Under the pieces are notes generated by a model. That model had not been told where the DNA came from and ran no database searches. It saw nothing but the letters and a program-made list of their open reading frames with translations. A program made the translations under genes and the position numbers. Shown here piece after piece: positions 22,906 to 32,763 of a stretch of 64,000 nucleotides of DNA (the first letter of the stretch is position 1; the number at the start of each line of letters is the position of its first letter). The DNA comes from Sipunculus nudus (Eukaryota > Annelida > Sipuncula > Golfingiida > Sipunculidae): positions 42,541,327 through 42,605,326 of the forward strand of contig CM049308.1 in assembly GCA_026874595.1 (NCBI GenBank). Reading direction: 5' to 3'.

Positions 22906-24787
22906 CTGAAATTTCATTTGTAGAGTTGCATGCCATTAATTCAGTTACAGTTGAATTTGCTTTTTCTTTCTTTAACTTTTTACACAGAATTTTAAATTCT
23001 GATTTTAACTGTTTATAATTTTCAAGGTCTGTCATATTATTCGTTTGTCTATATTCATTTAATGCATTGTATTTTCTCCTCTTTAATTCTGTACACTCCT
23101 GATTCCACCATAGTGGTTGGTCATTTACTGATACACTAGGCTTTACAGTTTTAATGTATGTTTTATTTGCTATATAGAGTATCAAATTTCTCAGTTCTTC
23201 TGTGCCTTTTTCCAAATCATGTTGTATAATCCTCTCTATCTTATGAGTTCTCCTTAAAACTTCTACATCTCTAAAGGGATCATAATTAATATTATGCTTT
23301 CTTTTCTTATATTGTGTTATTGTTTTAGACTGACTCGATACTGTGTTTTGTGTTCTTGGTTTACTAATAACAAGGTTGGTTGTCACTGGAAAATGATCGG
23401 ACAAATCCATATTTAGAACTTCAAAGGAACAGAAACAATGAAAAATAGCAGAGCTTACAATAATATAGTCTATTAGAGAAACACCTCTTGGTGACAAATA
23501 GGTCAATTCCCCTTCTAAATCCGGCTTAAGTCTTCCATTTAAAGTATGAATATTTAAACTAATACACATTTGCTGTAATGTATTCCCCCATTTGTTTACA
23601 ACACTGTCTTTTGAATTTCTATAAATATTAAAGTAGTCTTTATCACAATCCTCTATTTCAATATAACTAAATACATTCTCTAATAAATAATCCTGTAGCT
23701 TACCCATCCTTGCATTAAAATCTCCCAAGATAATGAAATGTATATCACCATGTGTTGTTAACAGTTCAATTAATATATTTTCAATTCTGGTAATACCATT
23801 TTTCTCTTCAAATTGATTGTAAATGACAGAATATTCAGGTGCAATGTATGTAGCTACTATACCAATATCTTTATCAAATCCTAGATTAGGACCATTTAAC
23901 AAAACAATGACAGTATCCACATACTTGGTTATAACTTGCTTAATAAATGTCTGTAATACCTTCTTTAAATAAAGAAGAACCCCTCCCCCTTTAACGTTTG
24001 AGCGTATACTGGAGTATCCAGTGTAGCCCAACATATCATCAATATAATCATCTGTACTCTTTGCCCAAGTTTCATTTAGAGCAATAATATCATATTGAGT
24101 AACAAGTTTCTTAAAGCTTATATCTTGTTTGACAGTTTTGAAACCATTAACATTCCAAGAGATTATCTTTAAAACATCATTAAAGTGTGTAGCAGTTTTA
24201 TTAAGTATCTGACACTCACCTGGTTTATCCAAATTGTTAGTCGTTGTGCGGTGCAGTGCATTATTCAAATTGTGTGCATCTAAGTGCAAAGAGGAAGAAC
24301 CTGAATAAAGAGATTGAAAAATATTATTATCTGTGATATTATCTGTGATATTTTCATCGACTGTGTTTACATCCATATTTAGTGTTAAGGGTCTAGCTGA
24401 ATGATGTACCTCAATATCTACATTGCTATCTTCCGAAAAACTATAACAAGATTGCTGGTTAAATGTTTTACAGATATGACTTCTATCATTTTTACCCAAT
24501 TGCATTACATCATCAGAATCTTCATTTAATATGTAACATTCAGATTCATTTGAAATATCACAAACATTATTATACATAATACATTTATCATCACTTTCAC
24601 AGGTGGAGCATAATGAAGTGTGGTCATTGTATGAGGACTTTTGAATTGTCTCTATATTTTGTTTATCATTACAAGAAATGAGATCTAGTGACATACATTG
24701 AGGGTTGCAAGAAGATTTTTGTTGGTTTACAGAATAATTAATCACATGAGAGTTATATTCGCGCGAGTCTTGACCCTGGCCCCTCCC
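22889..24787 (-). pseudogene. LINE ORF2, N-terminal extension and APE-type endonuclease
   Basis: Numbered from the GTG at 24745, the first about 190 residues are a low-complexity, Asn/Ser/Cys-rich extension. An apurinic-type endonuclease follows at about 192-455: SWNVNGF, ALNETW, the catalytic GDFNAR at 341-346, SLIDYIIVSS and LSDHFPV (SDH 449-451). The enzyme nicks the genomic target for reverse transcription. The frame ends prematurely at 22889 (TAA) because of the shift into the reverse transcriptase frame. The open frame continues upstream without a stop to the ORF1 stop codon and has no early ATG, so its start is unclear. About ten cysteines in the extension are a curiosity without a recognised fold. 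Confidence 0.9.
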
Positions 24788-25903
24788 TTATTCATTACTA
24801 CTATTGGCTGACATATCAAGTCCTGCAGTTGGTGAAGAGTCACGGTTCACATTCCTTGTTTTGATGCATTTAACAGCATCATTTTCAGCATCCCATACAT
24901 ACACTTTGTTCTCTATGATAAGTTTGTCATATTTAAGCTGAGCTCTCAAATCATTATCCCTTGCTTCCTTCAATTTTGGTTTAAGGCATCTCCTGGCTTC
25001 TCTAACACGTTCAGAAAAGTCCTCTTGTACAAACACTTGAGAGTTGGACTTTTTCAGTTCTTTGCGTGCCAGACTCAAAACCCTCTCCTTGTCTTTGTAA
25101 CTGCCATATTTGACAATTATCGGACGAGGTTTATCAGGGGCATGCCAGGGGAGTCGATGAGCTTTTTCAATAGTTACCTCTTTCTCCCTTTCCTGAAGAT
25201 TCATATCTTCCTTTATTACTTTTCTAATTTTATTTTCACACTCTGACCATGATTCTGGACCATTCTCCTCTGGTATACCGAAAAATAACAAATTGTCTCT
25301 CTTAGATTGCTCCTCTAGCTTATCAACTTTTGCTCTCAGTCTATTATTTTCATCTTTAATTTCTCTAATCTCAGTCTGGAGTCTTGTCATTTTAGCATGC
25401 AAGTCTTTTACCACATCAAATAGATTATCATCATTAATTTCAGGTATTTCATCTTGTTCAGGATGAATATTACCAGAGCTTGGAGGGGCTTTTGCTGATT
25501 TTTTGGGTTTGCGTCGGCTTTTTCGGCTCTCGAAGGGTGTTGTGCTCGGGTTTAATTCAGACTGTACCCCATTATCGCTCACCTGCCCGGTGTCCTGGAC
25601 ATTGCCGCTGCTGTCTCTGTCCAACCTGTCTTGGCTGGAGCTCCTGAGGACCCGGACATGAGACAACAGTGTTGGCTGGTCTTCATCCAGGTTGGAGCTG
25701 GCGTTCTTCCCCTTCTTGGGCGGCGGGCCGGGGTTTCGCTCCACATCCCCTGCTTGTACCAGCAGCACGGCAACACAAGTGGCCAGCCGCAAGGTCAAGG
25801 CCACTCCTGTCAATGCTATGGTCGGCACTCTGAATTTTTCCTTCAACTTTGGCTGAAGAAAGCAGCCTATTCGCGCTCTCCATATTTCAGTGCCTACCCC
25901 CAT
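24788..25903 (-). CDS. LINE ORF1: 2A-like leader, coiled coil, RRM-type RNA-binding protein
   Basis: A 371-residue open frame starts with ATG at 25903-25901. Residues 25-50 are hydrophobic (FRVPTIALTGVALTLRL...), followed by the 2A-like motif GDVERNPGP, with D53, E55, N57, P58, G59 and P60 all present. The ribosome is predicted to skip between G59 and P60. Next comes a basic, Ser/Pro-rich linker with RKSRRKPKK (about 127-135), a coiled coil (about 162-200), and a domain like the L1 ORF1 RRM and C-terminal domain (about 201-350, with NLLFFGIPEE and KAHRLP). It likely binds LINE RNA as a chaperone. The frame is intact. Confidence 0.88.
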   Translation of the reverse strand: MGVGTEIWRARIGCFLQPKLKEKFRVPTIALTGVALTLRLATCVAVLLVQAGDVERNPGPPPKKGKNASSNLDEDQPTLLSHVRVLRSSSQDRLDRDSSGNVQDTGQVSDNGVQSELNPSTTPFESRKSRRKPKKSAKAPPSSGNIHPEQDEIPEINDDNLFDVVKDLHAKMTRLQTEIREIKDENNRLRAKVDKLEEQSKRDNLLFFGIPEENGPESWSECENKIRKVIKEDMNLQEREKEVTIEKAHRLPWHAPDKPRPIIVKYGSYKDKERVLSLARKELKKSNSQVFVQEDFSERVREARRCLKPKLKEARDNDLRAQLKYDKLIIENKVYVWDAENDAVKCIKTRNVNRDSSPTAGLDMSANSSNE

Positions 25904-25980
25904 TTGGTAGAATATGATGATATCTTTAAGCTAATGCCACGTGAGGTCTCAAATCAGTGTCCATACACAAAACTCAAAAC

Positions 25981-25993
25981 TTTTGTAAATATG
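25981..25993. repeat. LINE target site duplication, right copy
   Basis: Exact repeat of the 13 bp at 20377-20389; see that entry. Confidence 0.9.
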
Positions 25994-26482
25994 TAAAGTT
26001 ATTAGCATAAATGAAAAATAAGTACCTTAAATTTTGCCCAAATTTGACCATGGCACATTTTCTTCCTGTAGGCACTATGGATTTAATTTTCACAGCTTGT
26101 ACACATGAGGATTCAATCTTTTATAATCTGAAATTTGAAAATAAAAACTAAAAAATTAGGCTAGTTATTGAAGTTTTTTTCAGAAGCTCTATTGTAATCA
26201 TTTGCATTGTCAAGCTCCAGGTTGCCCACTTCTGGTCACTACAACATTACCTGGGTAACCTTAATACCTCCAACACTGGTGGAGCGCCCCTGCTGTCACA
26301 TGTGCACAGTTATTCTCATGTCACCTCTTCCCCTCCCCCAAGTGTATTGCAGTAATTGATTTTGTTTAAACTGCATTTATTTAATTTTAAAGCTGTTTAC
26401 ACTTCAGTGTACAAAACCTTTCTTGAAATTGTAATTCAAGGAGTAATCAAAGAGATGCCATGTTGTGGTAATGTAGCAATTT
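25994..26482 (+). mobile_element. Family A element, continuation after the LINE
   Basis: The text resumes with TTATTAGCATAAATGA, TTTTGCCCAAATTTGACC and TTAGGCTAGTTATTGA, in the order seen in other copies. It ends where a new family A head begins at 26483. Confidence 0.65.
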
Positions 26483-28382
26483 TAGCTCAGCTTGAGCTGT
26501 AGTGATGGTCCTTTGTCCGTTGGCTGTCTGTCTGTCCATTAAAATGGCACGTTTTGAAACCATTGGACCTACAAATCCAAAATCCCCAAAATCTCCTACC
26601 ATACCAAAAATTGGGTCAATACAACTTTGTTCCTTTGAGATATTTAGGAAAAACATCAATTTTCTATTAAAACCCATTGTCACACTTCAGGACTGCATAA
26701 TATCAAAACCACTCACCTAATATTAATCATATTTAATATAACTGTTTCTATATATACTTCCTATAAACAAACCAGAAATTAGGTCAGTATTATGTAATTT
26801 CTCAAAGTTATGAGCCCCACCATAATGCACTTTGTAAAATCAGGAAATATATATACTCCCTCAACATGAGAAATATTGAAGCTAGAGACTTTTTTCAGGG
26901 ACATAACTTAATTTTATCAAGATTCAAATATATGCCGAAAATTAGATCTGAATTTTGCAAATTTAATGAGTTATTAGCATAAATATCAAATCAGTACCTT
27001 AAATTTTGGCCAAGGCACATTTTCCTTTCTGTAAGCATTGTGGTTTTAATTTTCACAGCTTGTACACAAGGATTTAATCTTTTATAATCTAAAATTTGAT
27101 ACCAATTGATAAAAAACTGTTGATTTATTCAAGTTTTAAGGGACAATGGCAAGTATTGTTTACTTCAAGTCAGCCCAGCACATTTGTATGCAGTGTGCTA
27201 GAGCTGGCCCTCAGCTCCCCAGGCTTTTATGTAATATGTAATCGCTTCATTTCTGGCCAGCTCTGTATGTCTAGGTGAGCTAGGTCAGGCTGTCTGCAGT
27301 AACTACCTTAGAGAGCCTTTCTCTTTCTCCCCCCCCCCCTCTCTCCCTCCCTCCACCCTATTCTATTGACATAGCTGTACAATAAACAAGATTTTTTTGC
27401 AACCAGCAGTAACCACAGAGATCCCCCTCACCCACCCCTTCAATACAAACTAACAAACAAGATGAATCTTATAATATCAGTGTAAAATTATTTTTTTTTG
27501 AGACTTTAACAATTTTGATTTTTTTTTTTTTGCTAAAACAATTTTCAGGATTTAAATCCTAATATTCAAATGTGATAATTTAGGATCTAATTTAAGTGCT
27601 TGTTGACATGTTTTAAGATTTAATCAGTTATAAATTTATATAGCATTTCATTCATATCTCTTAAAGTGGGTTGAGCCTTGATATGAATAACACTGTTAAT
27701 CTGAATTAGGAATATTGGGCAAACTTTCGTGGGATAAATTTTTTAGCTCATATGGCCATTTATTTAACTATTGAAAACTTAATTAAATTCACACTTTTTT
27801 TTTAATGAAATGTATCCTTTCATGTAACATTTTGGCCCATTTTCAGCTCAGCATACTGTAAGTCATCTAGCTCTAATATACAAAACTTTCCTTGTTTATT
27901 CAAGGAGTAATCCAGAAGATGCCAGTGTTGTGTTAATGTAGGATTTTTTAAAGAAATCAATTTTCTTTTAAATGATTTAAACAAACTAAGATTTGATAAA
28001 TAAAAAAAAAATCCAATATGATAAAAAATTTTTATTGAATAAATCCTTATTCTCCTGCCAAAAAATGCAGTAAAAATTGGGTTTAATATAAACATCAAAG
28101 CATTATTCCCCTGCCTGAGCAGAAAGTGAAATAATTTTGTCTGTTGATCTGTAAATACAGTATCTCAAAAACCTATACTGGTTTTTCCATGGCTGTCATG
28201 TCAGAGCATTAGTTTGGCAATCATATATTAAGTGCTTGATTATCACAAAATAGCAGGATCATTTCCTCTTGGCTTTGCAAATGCTAATATAAATAAAACA
28301 GTTACAATGGAAATAAGTATATTTTGCATTTGCTAAAATGATTACAAAATTCAGCTGAGCACTATGATCTATGGTTCCCTTG
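26483..28382 (+). mobile_element. Family A element, copy with shortened head
   Basis: The head TAGCTCAGCTTGAGCTGTAG is reduced (the hairpin is shorter). Interior text, pyrimidine-rich parts (CCCCCCCCCTCTCTCCCTCC near 27330) and the 3' end TTCAGCTGAGCACTATGA ... CTTG at 28382 are recognisable. Open frames of 60-92 residues in it are not genes. Confidence 0.65.
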
Positions 28383-28391
28383 TTTTAACTA

Positions 28392-28546
28392 CAGTAAAAC
28401 CTGAGAGTTAAGACCACCTGATGTGCCACACCAAAAGCCGTCTTAAGTCACAGGTGGTCTTTAAGTCTTAGCATGAAGCGAACAAAGAATATCAAGGCAT
28501 ATATGTCTATGTAAACATTTATTTATTTATTATACAAATACATACT

Positions 28547-28586
<40 letters not shown>

Positions 28587-29758
28587 TAAAGATAGTCACA
28601 ACAATGTTTACTTAAAACAATGAATCAATCTTGCTCTGGTTAACAAATAACAAAAGGAATATTGTTATAATTATCAAAGAAAGCCAGTCCTTTTATAATT
28701 TTATTAAACAAGTCTGTTTGTCATATTGCACAAACAGAAACGGCTAATTAACGATGGACCATGAGTACACACTGAGTCACTTTGTTGATCACAGGCTTGT
28801 GCTCAGCGTAATTAGAAGCAGACCCCATTTAAATCTCAATAAAGTTCAAAGCTAGTTTGAAGGGATAGATAATTAGATTACAGGTCACTGCTCACGTTAT
28901 CAAACAGTCTCTCTATATTGGTTGTTAGCATTGAGTCCTATTGCCTTATTGATGAATATTCTATTGATGTTATCAAAGCAGGTGGTCAGTTTGTCGTCGT
29001 CACGAACTGACATGTTGTCAAGTCAAAATGTGTGTGATAAAGCAATGGATAATTACTTGACAATTGATCACTTACGTAAACAAACAAACTTACTTTCATG
29101 ACTCACTTTTTTTAATCCCCGCAAATGTTATTTACACATCACTGAAACTAGTTATGAACTCCGGTCAATAACAGCAGTGTCAGCAATACAACGGGAGATC
29201 TATTTGATGAATATTAATGAGGGATTTCCCTTAGAGCATGTGATCCTCTACCGTAAAGATGTTTTAGACAATTGTGAAACAAATAGACTGTGTTCAAAGA
29301 TAGGCTGTGTTAAAAAAAGTTTTCAGAAAACAGGCATCAGAATTAAAGAATTGTGTCATTTTACATGTTCCCTTGCAATATTTGCGACACTTTCATTTAT
29401 GGAGAAAGATTGAAACCATAAGGACCATTGTCACCTGGAGGGGTATTGCGAATTGATATCCAATTCACCGCGGGGAAAGTAGGTCACCATTACCACTTGC
29501 ACATTCGAGTGACAGTCAATGGCATGGTCGTTTTGGTCTCAACTTAGAATGCCAGGTGCCAATACCGCTACACCAGGCGGTCACTTAATGGAGGTAAAAA
29601 CCAGCGACCAGCCACATTTGAGCGGTCGGTGGTTGCGTACCACAAACGGTCGCTCAACACAGAGGCATTAAAGAGTCATCAAGCTCGGTGCATTCAGTTT
29701 TGGTCATAAGTCACAGACAGTTGCTGGCGGCAGTCGTTGCTTGGTTTAGGTATCACTG
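28392..29758. mobile_element. Non-autonomous TA-target DNA transposon (pogo/Tigger-like ends), 1.37 kb
   Basis: The left end, after TA at 28390, is CAGTAAAACCTGAGAGTT. The right end, before TA at 29759, is AGGTATCACTG. The inverted ends agree at CAGT-A-ACCT-A. TA flanks and CAGTRAAACCT-type ends fit the Tc1/mariner superfamily, pogo/Tigger-like in style. The interior holds a (TA)n run at about 28549-28580 and GGTGGTC/GGCGGTC motifs near both ends. A 78-residue open frame at 29177-29413 has no recognised transposase motif, so mobility would need a helper. Confidence 0.6.
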
Positions 29759-30000
29759 TATATGATTTCCAGATGTGATTTTCATAAATAGGTCATCTGT
29801 GCATGCGCATTAACTGTTATTTATCCATGGAACATGGGTATTTACTTGGCACATGTGAATGTAAATGTTGTGTTGGTACAACTGCTTCATTGAGATATTT
29901 ATTTTGTAATGTGCCAGTAAGATGGGTTAAGGTCTAGTTGTACTGTCAGTGAACTTTTACCATGTAACAGATTTTTTTAACAGCTTTGTTTTGTTTGTAG

Positions 30001-30084
30001 CTCAGACCCATTGAGTACCTGCTTGGGAGTACAGCTAAACTGGGGGAGATCATCGTCCTGGGTCTGCTTACACAGATCAAGGAG
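30001..30084 (+). CDS. POLE2: POLE2 exon, segment 4 of 6 (OB-fold start)
   Basis: Acceptor TTTTGTTTGTAG ends at 30000 and donor GTGAGA begins at 30085. The exon is exactly 28 codons in phase 0 at both ends: LRPIEYLLGSTAKLGE then IIVLGLLTQIKE. It aligns with LKTIETLLGSTTKIGD ... VLGMITQLKE of vertebrate POLE2 (about 165-192). This is the first strand region of the OB fold that contacts the catalytic subunit's C-terminal domain. 29760-30000 upstream and 30085-30650 downstream are AT-rich with nothing recognised. Confidence 0.94.
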
Positions 30085-30700
30085 GTGAGACTTGTCATGC
30101 ACTGTCACTGTTTCACCTGTTTGTATACAACACTGAACTAAAGTCAGCCATGGGTCTTGTTAAACACTGAAAAGTACCTGAAAAAAAACTGAAAAAAAAT
30201 ACCAAAAAGATACTGAAAACACTATAAATGCACCTTAAAATTAATTAATGAAAACACCAAACATTACTAAAAAGTTGTGTCAGACATTCCGTAAATTTAA
30301 TAGATTGGGTGCTCTATTTCACCCTCTATAAGGGATGATGCAAAGTGACTGAAATGTGATTGAGAACACAATAAAGTGACAAAATATTTCCAAATAAGTG
30401 CTAAAAATTAACAAACAAAGACAAAAATATTTTAAAAGAGAACCAAAATGTTATCGAAAAGCACCATTAAGTTACTTACTGTCAAATACTGCCAGTTAAC
30501 TGTTCAATATTTCAGTAAATTTCAATACATTTTCTGAACTTCTATAATTTGCTTCTAAAGCAATATATCTTCAGTAACTTTTTTGTACTACTTATTTACT
30601 TTTTGGTAACTTTTCAGAGTTATGCAGGACCTGTCAGCCAATATTTCCCCAATTATTATTTAAACAGAAAACTTTATTTGAACAGTTAGATGGGTCTGAA

Positions 30701-30920
30701 CTAGATGGTCCTTCGCCAGATGTCCTCGGAGTACGGTAAATTGTCTGTCTTAAGCTGCATGTCGATTAGAAGCTGCACCAAGACTTTCCCATACCCAATC
30801 TGTGATGCCTCGAGATAAAGAAGATCTGGATCTTTAAGGCTTTAAACTCCAATAGCAGCCAGAAAAGCCCGCAGGTCATTTACACACCCTTATTTTAGGG
30901 TTGAAACCTCCATATCTTTA
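30701..30920 (-). pseudogene. Decayed coding-like segment with stop and AATAAA signal (unidentified)
   Basis: One minus-strand frame reads like a conserved protein: NDLRAFLAAIG, then SLKDPDLLYLEASQIGYG, then KVLVQLLIDMQLKTDNLP and a TAG at 30701-30703. AATAAA follows about 23 bp later (30673-30678). The same frame has TAA at 30842-30844 and 30890-30892; a C-to-T change from CAA would explain each. I do not recognise the family. An acceptor-like CATTTAAG lies just upstream (about 30921). It could be the last exon of a nested, now broken gene, or chance. Confidence 0.35.
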
Positions 30921-31028
30921 CTTAAATGAAAGAGCAAAAGTCAAGAGTTATTCTATCATAAGATTAAGATTCAAACTGGCGCGGATGTCAAACATTTTAG
31001 AAACATAAAAATGATTGGCCTTCACTCA

Positions 31029-31130
31029 CTTGGACCTCATACATATGCCCTGGCAACATGTCGGCTACAAAAGTAAAATCAGACACTTGCCCTAAATTTC
31101 TCAGAAATCTGTGATTGTTGTCAATCCTGG
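31029..31130 (-). other. Possible exon, minus strand (unidentified)
   Basis: Between an acceptor-like CTGTCAACCAG and a donor GTGAGT on the minus strand, one frame reads IDNNHRFLRNLGQVSDFT then FVADMLPGHMYEVQ. It has good codon character, and its ending resembles a fibronectin III-like LPG-xYEV pattern. It may belong with the decayed segment at 30701-30920, but the phases I tried do not join cleanly. The sequence upstream (31180-31260) is unusually GC- and CpG-rich. Confidence 0.25.
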
Positions 31131-31399
31131 TTGACAGCAATTTGACAAAAGAAAGTGTAATTGTATCTGCCAAAACGAAGTTTTGCGGATACTTTGTTTT
31201 TGACCGGGTTCCGCCGCCGCCACGTTTGTTTCCGGAGAACTCCTCTGAGACTACTCGACGGATTCTCCCAAAACTTACTCCAATTATCGGGTCACATGTG
31301 AACTGGTGCCTAACCAATTGGCCTTCACCTCTGACCTTTCCTCTCTGCCCAGAATCTGTTTGTGCGTCTGTTTCCACACATATCTCGGGAACCGTTTGA

Positions 31400-32230
31400 C
31401 CAATCAGGAAACAAATTTTGTACAAATGTAGCCCTTGGATAGCTCTATAACATAGACAAAAAATGGTGGCGCCACCTGCAGCCATTTTTGCACAGTGTCC
31501 ATCTGTTCATCTGCCTTGGGTTAAAATGAGTCATATTTATGCAGTGGTTTGACTAATTCACCTGAAATTCGGCATGTGTATACATCCTAGATAGCTTTCT
31601 TGATTTTATGACAGGTGGCCACACCTACATTCACGTTCATGCTGCAGACATCCAAGCTCATATCTCAGAACTGTTCGCCCAATCAGGAAAAAATTTTTAC
31701 ACAAATGTAGCCCTTGGATAGCTTTATAACATACACAAAAATGGTGGCGCCACCTGTAGTTATTTTTGCACAGCATCCATCTGTTTGTCTGCCTTGGGTT
31801 AAAATCACTTATATCTCTGGAGTGGTTTGACCAAATAACCTGTAATTAGCCATGTGTATACATACTGGATAGCTTTCTTGATTTTATGACAGGTTGCGCC
31901 AGCTTCATTCACATTCTCGCTGCAGACATTAATGCTTATATCTCCAGACTCTTTTGACCAATCAGGAAAAAAATTTCACACAAATGTAGCCCTTGGAAAG
32001 CTATATAACATACACAAAAATGGTGGCTCCACCTGCAGCCATTTTTGCACAGGGTCCTTCTGTTTGTCTGTGGGATAAAATCACTCATATCTCTGCAGTG
32101 GTTTGACTTTTCAACCTGAAATTTTGCATGTGTATACATCTAGTTTCTTGTTCAAATAACAGGTGGCGCCACCTACAATCATGTTTACGTGGAAGACATC
32201 CATTCTAATATGTAACACATGTAACTCAAT
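31400..32230 (+). repeat. Tandem ~280-bp units with GTGGCGCCACCTG motif
   Basis: Three diverged units share CACAAATGTAGCCCTTGGA (about 31416, 31698 and 31978), ACATACACAAAAATGGTGGC, and TTGATTTTATGACAGGT. They are interior-type units without head or tail. Each also contains TTTGACCAATCAGGAAA. Confidence 0.7.
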
Positions 32231-32380
32231 TACCCCTTGCCACCCAATCCATGCCTCACTTAACCCGTCCTACTCTGATTTTGGCGAATACACGTAGTCA
32301 CTTGTCGACTACCCGTATTCTAGTTTGTTTACACATTCAACTTCCATTAAATATGGCCAGAATCATATAATTTGTGTCTT

Positions 32381-32762
32381 TGTCCCCCGTTTTTGCTGAA
32401 GGTGCCTTCGGCAGGGGACATAGAAATGGTGAGCATCTGTCTTTCCGTCCGTCTGGCACACATTTGTTAGTGCAATAACTCAAAAAGATTTTGAGGTACA
32501 GTCACCAAACTTGTAGCATTGATGCACCTTATCAAGGGCTAAGTCAGTCACCAAAAATTGCAGTATTGATGCACCTTATCAAGGGCTTAGTCAAGTTCAA
32601 ACATGGATGACCTTGACACATTTTTCAAGGTCAAAGGGGGGATAATGCTAGATTGATGTAAACTCTAAAAGATTTTGAGGCAAAGTCACCAACCTTACAT
32701 TGCATTGATGCACCTTATAAAAGGCTAGGTCAAGCTTGAACATGGGTGACCTTGATGCATTT
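32381..32762 (+). mobile_element. Family E hairpin-headed element, truncated
   Basis: The head is a two-part hairpin at 32381-32420: outer TGTCCCC pairs with GGGGACA, inner GCTGAAGG with CCTTCGGC (one G-T pair). CCGTCCGTCTGG follows, then interior units of about 65-180 bp with AAGATTTTGAGGCA, CACCAAACTTGTAGCATTGA and GCACCTTATCAAGGGCT. It is cut off by a family A/B head at 32764. Confidence 0.6.
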
Positions 32763-32763
32763 T

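Larger units (their letters stand above)
20390..25980 (-). mobile_element. Non-LTR retrotransposon (LINE), about 5.6 kb, minus strand
   Basis: Read on the minus strand: a 5' leader of about 77 bp, ORF1 (25903-24788), ORF2 endonuclease part (from 24787), ORF2 reverse transcriptase part (to 20781), and a 3' UTR of about 390 bp ending in TTCGTTCATT. Perfect 13-bp target duplications flank it, and the empty site can be rebuilt from paralogous family A copies. ORF1 carries a 2A-like motif, and the C-terminus of ORF2 has a C2HC-type zinc motif. Such 2A-bearing LINEs are known from molluscs, sea urchins and other marine invertebrates. The clade (CR1-like or another) is not decidable by eye. One frameshift in ORF2 means this copy is probably inactive, though the insertion looks young. 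Confidence 0.93.

Noticed and set aside
25025-25996. Plus-strand open frames over LINE ORF1
   Set aside because: Shadows of the minus-strand ORF1.
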